From an uncultured Collinsella sp. (GTDB lineage Bacteria; Actinomycetota; Coriobacteriia; Coriobacteriales; Coriobacteriaceae): a DNA stretch of 9,469 nucleotides. The notes below the pieces were generated by a model, which searched no databases, was not told the origin of the DNA, and worked only from the letters and a program-made list of their open reading frames with translations. The position numbers were made by a program, and so were the translations under genes. This document shows positions 6,712 through 9,469 of this stretch, piece by piece; position 1 is the first letter of the stretch; every line of letters starts with the position of its first letter. The stretch lies in contig CABVDH010000042.1 in the NCBI GenBank assembly GCA_902497065.1, positions 1-9,469 of the forward strand, given 5' to 3'.

Positions 6712-6727
6712 CTTTACGTGAGTAAAG
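6712..6727 (+). promoter_or_regulatory. GNRA-capped hairpin in the pckA leader
   Basis: CTTTAC (6712-6717), GTGA (6718-6721), GTAAAG (6722-6727). As RNA this forms a 6-bp stem closed by a GUGA tetraloop of the very stable GNRA class, with an extra possible G-U pair outside. It sits 29 bp before the ribosome binding site AAAGGAGG (6757-6764). If transcription starts near 6714 (from TACAAC at 6703), it would be the extreme 5' end of the message and could protect it. It could equally be a DNA site. Confidence 0.35.
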
Positions 6728-6768
6728 TGCGCGCTGCGTCCGCGTGTCGCGTTTTTAAAGGAGGCCCC

Positions 6769-8439
6769 ATGCCTGGTGTTACCCCTGCAGAAGTTTTGTC
6801 CAACTTTGGCATTACGCTGGTCGAAGATCCCGCCGATAATCAGCCCCGCCTGTTGGTCGATCTACCCGCCGCGGAGCTCGTCGAGCACGCCATCCGCCGC
6901 GAAGAAGGCCGCATGGCATCCAACGGCGCGCTGGTGATCGAGACGGGGGAGCGCACTGGTCGTTCTCCCAACGATCGCTTTATCGTTGACACCCCCGATG
7001 TCCACGATAAGATTGCCTGGGGCGCCGTCAACCGACCGCTTTCGATCGAGAGCTACGAGACCATCAAGGCCGGCATCGTCGACTATCTCAACGAGCGCGA
7101 TGTGTTCGTCACCCGCGGCATGGCCGGCGCCGACCGCAACCACACGCGTCGCCTGCTCGTCGCCTGCGAGCGTGCCAGCCAGGCGCTCTTTATTAAGCAG
7201 ATGCTCGCCCGTCCGCTCGCCCGCGAAATTGCGCGCACCGGCGAGCCGGACTTTTGTGTGCTCGCGGCGCCCGGTTACCAGTGCGACCCCGCCATCAAGG
7301 GCCTCAACTCCAGCGCCGCCGTGGTTATCAACTTCCAGGAGCGTGTGATTCTGGTTGCCGGCACCGGCTACTCCGGCGAAATCAAAAAGTCCATCTTCAG
7401 CGTCATGAACTACCTGCTGCCCGTCGAGGACGACGTGCTGCCCATGCACTGCTCGGCCAGCATGGATCCCGTCACGCACGAGACCGCGGTGTTCTTTGGC
7501 CTCTCCGGCACGGGCAAGACCACGCTTTCGGCCAACCCTACGCGCCTGCTGATCGGCGACGACGAGCACGGTTGGTCCGACATGGGCATCTTTAACGTCG
7601 AGGGCGGCTGCTACGCCAAGTGCGAGGGCCTGGACGCGTTCCACGAGCCCGAGATCTTCAACGCCGTTCGCTTTGGCGCCATCTGCGAAAACGTGGTGCT
7701 CGACGAGAATCGCAAGCCCAACTACGATGACGTCTCGATCACGCACAACACGCGCGTGGCCTATCCCGTCGAGCATATTCCCAACGCGTGGACCAAGGGC
7801 ATGGGCACCACCCCGAGCGTCGTGCTGTTTTTGACCTGCGATGCCTTTGGCGTGCTGCCGCCCATCTCGCGCCTGACGGCCGACGCCGCCATGTATCACT
7901 TTGTGACGGGCTTCACCGCCAAGATTCCTGGCACCGAGGTCGGCGTCACCGAGCCCACGCCCACGTTCTCCTCGCTGTTTGGCGAGCCGTTTATGCCGCT
8001 CGATCCCATGGTCTATGCCAAGATGCTCGGCGAGCGTATCGCCGACGGTCGCACCCGCGTCTATCTGGTCAACACTGGCTGGATTGGCGGCGGCTACGGC
8101 GTGGGCCATCGCATCGAGCTTGCCTACACGCGTGCCCTGGTGGCCCGCGCTCTCGACGGTACCATCGAGGACAGCGAGTTCGTGCACGACGACATCTTTA
8201 ACGTCGACATTCCCACCACGTGCCATGGCGTGCCCGACGGCGTTCTGGTGCCGCGCCAGTACTGGCAGAGCACCGCTCGCTACGACGAGGCCGCGCACAA
8301 CCTGGCCGTGATGTTCGAGGAGAACTTCGAGAAGAAGTACTCGCACCTGCCCGAGTCCGTCAAGGCCGCCGGTCCGCACGCTCAGGTGCACGCCGACGCC
8401 CGTCATCGCGGCCGCGGCCTGCTGGGACTCCGCCACTAG
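6769..8439 (+). CDS. pckA: Phosphoenolpyruvate carboxykinase (ATP)
   Basis: Cytoplasmic enzyme interconverting oxaloacetate + ATP and phosphoenolpyruvate + CO2 + ADP; it serves gluconeogenesis, or PEP carboxylation in many anaerobes. All 556 residues fit the ATP-dependent class (E. coli 540). Seen in order: substrate-binding R65 in TGRSPNDR, the YSGEIKKS lysines (K206, K207), metal-ligand H227 in HCSAS, the P-loop GLSGTGKTTLS at 244-254 (K250), the kinase-2-like LIGDDEHGWSD at 261-271, R329 in HNTRVAYP, and GGYGVGHRIELAYTRA at 441-456. The frame stays open upstream to 6655, but the ATG at 6769 is preferred: AAAGGAGG lies just before it (4 nt gap) and the family alignment begins here. The C-terminal tail (about 540-556, Arg/His-rich) runs a little longer than E. 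coli. The gene appears monocistronic, with an operator-like palindrome upstream and an intrinsic terminator 20 bp after the stop. Confidence 0.97.
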   Translation: MPGVTPAEVLSNFGITLVEDPADNQPRLLVDLPAAELVEHAIRREEGRMASNGALVIETGERTGRSPNDRFIVDTPDVHDKIAWGAVNRPLSIESYETIKAGIVDYLNERDVFVTRGMAGADRNHTRRLLVACERASQALFIKQMLARPLAREIARTGEPDFCVLAAPGYQCDPAIKGLNSSAAVVINFQERVILVAGTGYSGEIKKSIFSVMNYLLPVEDDVLPMHCSASMDPVTHETAVFFGLSGTGKTTLSANPTRLLIGDDEHGWSDMGIFNVEGGCYAKCEGLDAFHEPEIFNAVRFGAICENVVLDENRKPNYDDVSITHNTRVAYPVEHIPNAWTKGMGTTPSVVLFLTCDAFGVLPPISRLTADAAMYHFVTGFTAKIPGTEVGVTEPTPTFSSLFGEPFMPLDPMVYAKMLGERIADGRTRVYLVNTGWIGGGYGVGHRIELAYTRALVARALDGTIEDSEFVHDDIFNVDIPTTCHGVPDGVLVPRQYWQSTARYDEAAHNLAVMFEENFEKKYSHLPESVKAAGPHAQVHADARHRGRGLLGLRH

Positions 8440-8458
8440 CTTCGCCGTGAGTCCATAT

Positions 8459-8495
8459 CCACCACAAAGGGGACAGGCACCTTTGTGGTGGTTTT
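8459..8495 (+). terminator. Intrinsic terminator of pckA
   Basis: A perfect 12-bp stem, CCACCACAAAGG (8459-8470) with CCTTTGTGGTGG (8480-8491), closes a 9-nt loop (GGACAGGCA) and is followed at once by TTTT (8492-8495). It lies 20 bp after the pckA stop. The right half and loop recur inverted at 9414-9437, so the sequence is also a repeat family member. Its T-run overlaps the -35 box of the next promoter. Confidence 0.8.
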
Positions 8496-8522
8496 GCTCG
8501 CGCGGATGACTCAGGTTACAAT
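8494..8522 (+). promoter_or_regulatory. Promoter for the structured leader and B3/B4 gene
   Basis: TTGCTC (8494-8499, 3 of 6 to consensus), a 17-bp spacer and TACAAT (8517-8522, 5 of 6) make a plausible sigma-70 promoter. The start point would be near 8529. The same TACAAT hexamer is used before the phosphatase gene. Confidence 0.6.
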
Positions 8523-8528
8523 ACGCCT

Positions 8529-8624
8529 GACATATCGTCCCCTTCTCCGGATGGGGACAGCGCAAGCGCTCTTGTGGCGGCACCGTAGGACTTTGAAGGC
8601 GGCCGTCGTAAGGGCGCTTTTTGT
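8529..8624 (+). ncRNA. Structured leader or small RNA with terminator-like hairpin
   Basis: Between the promoter and the B3/B4 gene lie three stems: GTCCCC (8537-8542) with GGGGAC (8553-8558); AGCGC-AA-GCGCT (8559-8570, whose two-base loop means it must open slightly); and AAGGCGGCC (8596-8604) with GGGCGCTTT (8612-8620), a 9-position stem with one mismatch and one G-T, running into TTTTT (8618-8622). The last looks like an intrinsic terminator about 45 bp before the gene. GGCGGC (8577-8582) can pair with GCCGTC (8602-8607), which would break that terminator, so the two folds exclude each other. This fits an attenuator or riboswitch-like switch, or a short free RNA of about 95 nt. I do not recognise a known class. 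Confidence 0.45.
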
Positions 8625-8666
8625 TTGGGTGCCCTCGCTCGGGCGCGAATCGTGAAGGGAGCACGT

Positions 8667-9386
8667 ATGAAGAGCTTTATTGCCGAGGATTCATTTTGGG
8701 AGCTGTTTCCTCAGGCGGCGGTCGGTGTTGTGGTCGTGGAGGGTATGAAGCCCGCGGCCCAGATACCTCAAGAGGATGTGGACGCGATAGCGGCGCTGCT
8801 CGACCGTGCCAATATCGATGCGGAGCGTCATCTGACCAGCGATACAATCAGCGAGAACGCACCGGTCAAGGCATGGCGCGAGGCCTATCGTCTGTTCAAG
8901 ACCAAAAAGGGCGCGCGCTGTTCAATCGAGAACCTGCTCAAGCGCGTGCTCAAGGGCAAGCCGGTGGGCCACATTACGCCCGCGGTGGATATCTATAACA
9001 CGGTGTCGCTGTCCTATGCACTGCCCGTGGGAGGCGAGGATCTGCATGCGATTGAGGGAGACCTTCGCTTGAAGGTGACCGACGGCGGGGATGCGTTCCT
9101 GCCGCTTGGCGAGGAAGCGGACGACCCGACGCTGCCCGGCGAGCTCGCCTACATTGACGATGCGGGCGCCGTGTGCCGCTGCTGGAACTGGCGCGACGGC
9201 GTTCGAACGGCTCTATCCGACGATTCGGCTGACGCGTTTTTGGCGATTGAGTGCGTAGAGCCCGAGCGCATGGGGGACTGTCAGGCCGCCATCGATCGCT
9301 TAGCCGAGCTGCTTGAGCGCTATCTGGGGGCGACGGTTGTCGTTAAGACGCTTGTGACCCGCGACAATCCCCGCGTGGAGCTGTAG
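8667..9386 (+). CDS. Stand-alone B3/B4 domain protein (PheRS beta-like tRNA-editing fold)
   Basis: This 239-residue soluble protein is a free-standing version of the B3/B4 domain found in the beta subunit of phenylalanyl-tRNA synthetase, where it clears mischarged tRNA. Stand-alone copies are suspected aminoacyl-tRNA deacylases or amino-acid binders, but their substrates are largely unproven. The signature region is residues 66-148: AYRLFKTKKGARCSIENLLKRV-type segment (73-94), then HITPAVDIYNTVSL (102-115), LPVGGEDL (119-126) and IEGDLRL (129-135). The N-terminal 30 residues and the C-terminal part (about 200-239, ending in a predicted strand rich in Val) complete the usual length. The frame stays open upstream to 8625, but the ATG at 8667 is chosen because AAGGGAG (8655-8661) lies 5 nt before it. 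It is the only gene after the structured leader, so that leader most likely controls it. No synthetase gene is adjacent. Confidence 0.88.
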   Translation: MKSFIAEDSFWELFPQAAVGVVVVEGMKPAAQIPQEDVDAIAALLDRANIDAERHLTSDTISENAPVKAWREAYRLFKTKKGARCSIENLLKRVLKGKPVGHITPAVDIYNTVSLSYALPVGGEDLHAIEGDLRLKVTDGGDAFLPLGEEADDPTLPGELAYIDDAGAVCRCWNWRDGVRTALSDDSADAFLAIECVEPERMGDCQAAIDRLAELLERYLGATVVVKTLVTRDNPRVEL

Positions 9387-9413
9387 CAACTTCTGCAAAT
9401 CATACTCGCCGGT

Positions 9414-9437
9414 CAAAACCACCACAAAGGTGCCTGT
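9414..9437 (-). repeat. Inverted partial copy of the pckA terminator repeat
   Basis: These 24 bases are the exact reverse complement of 8473-8496, that is, loop plus right arm plus T-run of the pckA terminator. Identity ends sharply on both sides. The left arm is missing, so no full hairpin forms here. The pair brackets the B3/B4 gene with its leader. On the minus strand the copy ends in GGTGGTTTTG, but without a stem it should not terminate. The rest of 9387-9469 shows nothing I can identify. Confidence 0.75.
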
Positions 9438-9469
9438 GAACTGCGCCCCGAAACTTGGACTGAACAAAT

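Noticed and set aside
6655..6768. Upstream extension of pckA by 38 codons
   Set aside because: It would put the palindrome and GNRA hairpin inside coding sequence and lacks a ribosome binding site, while AAAGGAGG directly precedes the ATG at 6769 where family similarity begins.
4946..8439. Lactate permease and pckA as one lactate-utilisation operon
   Set aside because: A strong hairpin follows the permease, 251 bp with a separate operator-like site and leader precede pckA, and no lactate dehydrogenase is present.
8529..8622. T-box leader sensing tRNA-Phe
   Set aside because: GCGGCACCG at 8578-8586 loosely recalls the T-box core, but the needed UGGN-ACC bulge is not there: the base pairing to the tRNA CCA end would be broken, and UGGC, present nearby, would not fit the discriminator base of tRNA-Phe. 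No full stem I is seen.
6862..8664. 600-codon open frame on the minus strand opposite pckA
   Set aside because: Same cause: it follows the third-position G/C bias of pckA, runs through its terminator hairpin, and its composition does not resemble a folded protein.

Overview
This 9.5 kb window looks like ordinary chromosomal housekeeping and transport territory from a high-GC, anaerobic gut actinobacterium. Coriobacteriia is likely and Collinsella is my best guess. That assignment is inference: it rests on the strong G/C bias at third codon positions, the flavour of the proteins, and the dense short repeats between genes. No phage, CRISPR, toxin-antitoxin or defence locus is visible, and there are no rRNA or tRNA genes.

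Layout, left to right. (1) 113-1714, minus: a CPA1-family K+(Na+)/H+ antiporter with two RCK_C-like regulatory domains. (2) 2036-2875, plus: a PPP-family metallophosphatase, divergent from the antiporter, with a readable promoter and an unusual triple half-site after it. (3) 2876-3191: a gene-free stretch packed with repeats, including a 123-bp unit bounded by perfect 18-bp inverted repeats. (4) 3192-4766, minus: a polysaccharide flippase-type membrane protein interrupted by one in-frame TGA with no frameshift. (5) 4946-6517, plus: an L-lactate permease. (6) 6518-6768: two strong hairpins, then a perfect 16-bp palindrome and a GNRA-capped hairpin upstream of the next gene. (7) 6769-8439, plus: ATP-dependent phosphoenolpyruvate carboxykinase, followed by a clear intrinsic terminator. 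(8) 8494-8666: a new promoter and a structured leader containing a terminator-like hairpin. (9) 8667-9386, plus: a stand-alone B3/B4 (tRNA-editing-like) domain protein. Part of the pckA terminator sequence reappears, inverted, just beyond this last gene.

The genes appear to be separate transcription units rather than one operon, since each is separated by 180-320 bp of structured DNA. Lactate permease and PEP carboxykinase are metabolically compatible (lactate to pyruvate, and oxaloacetate/PEP exchange), but no lactate dehydrogenase or shared regulator is visible, so any link is inference. The most interesting material is non-coding: the repeat clusters, the pckA palindrome, and the leader before the B3/B4 gene, which could be an attenuator or a small RNA. 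I see no convincing new multi-gene system.
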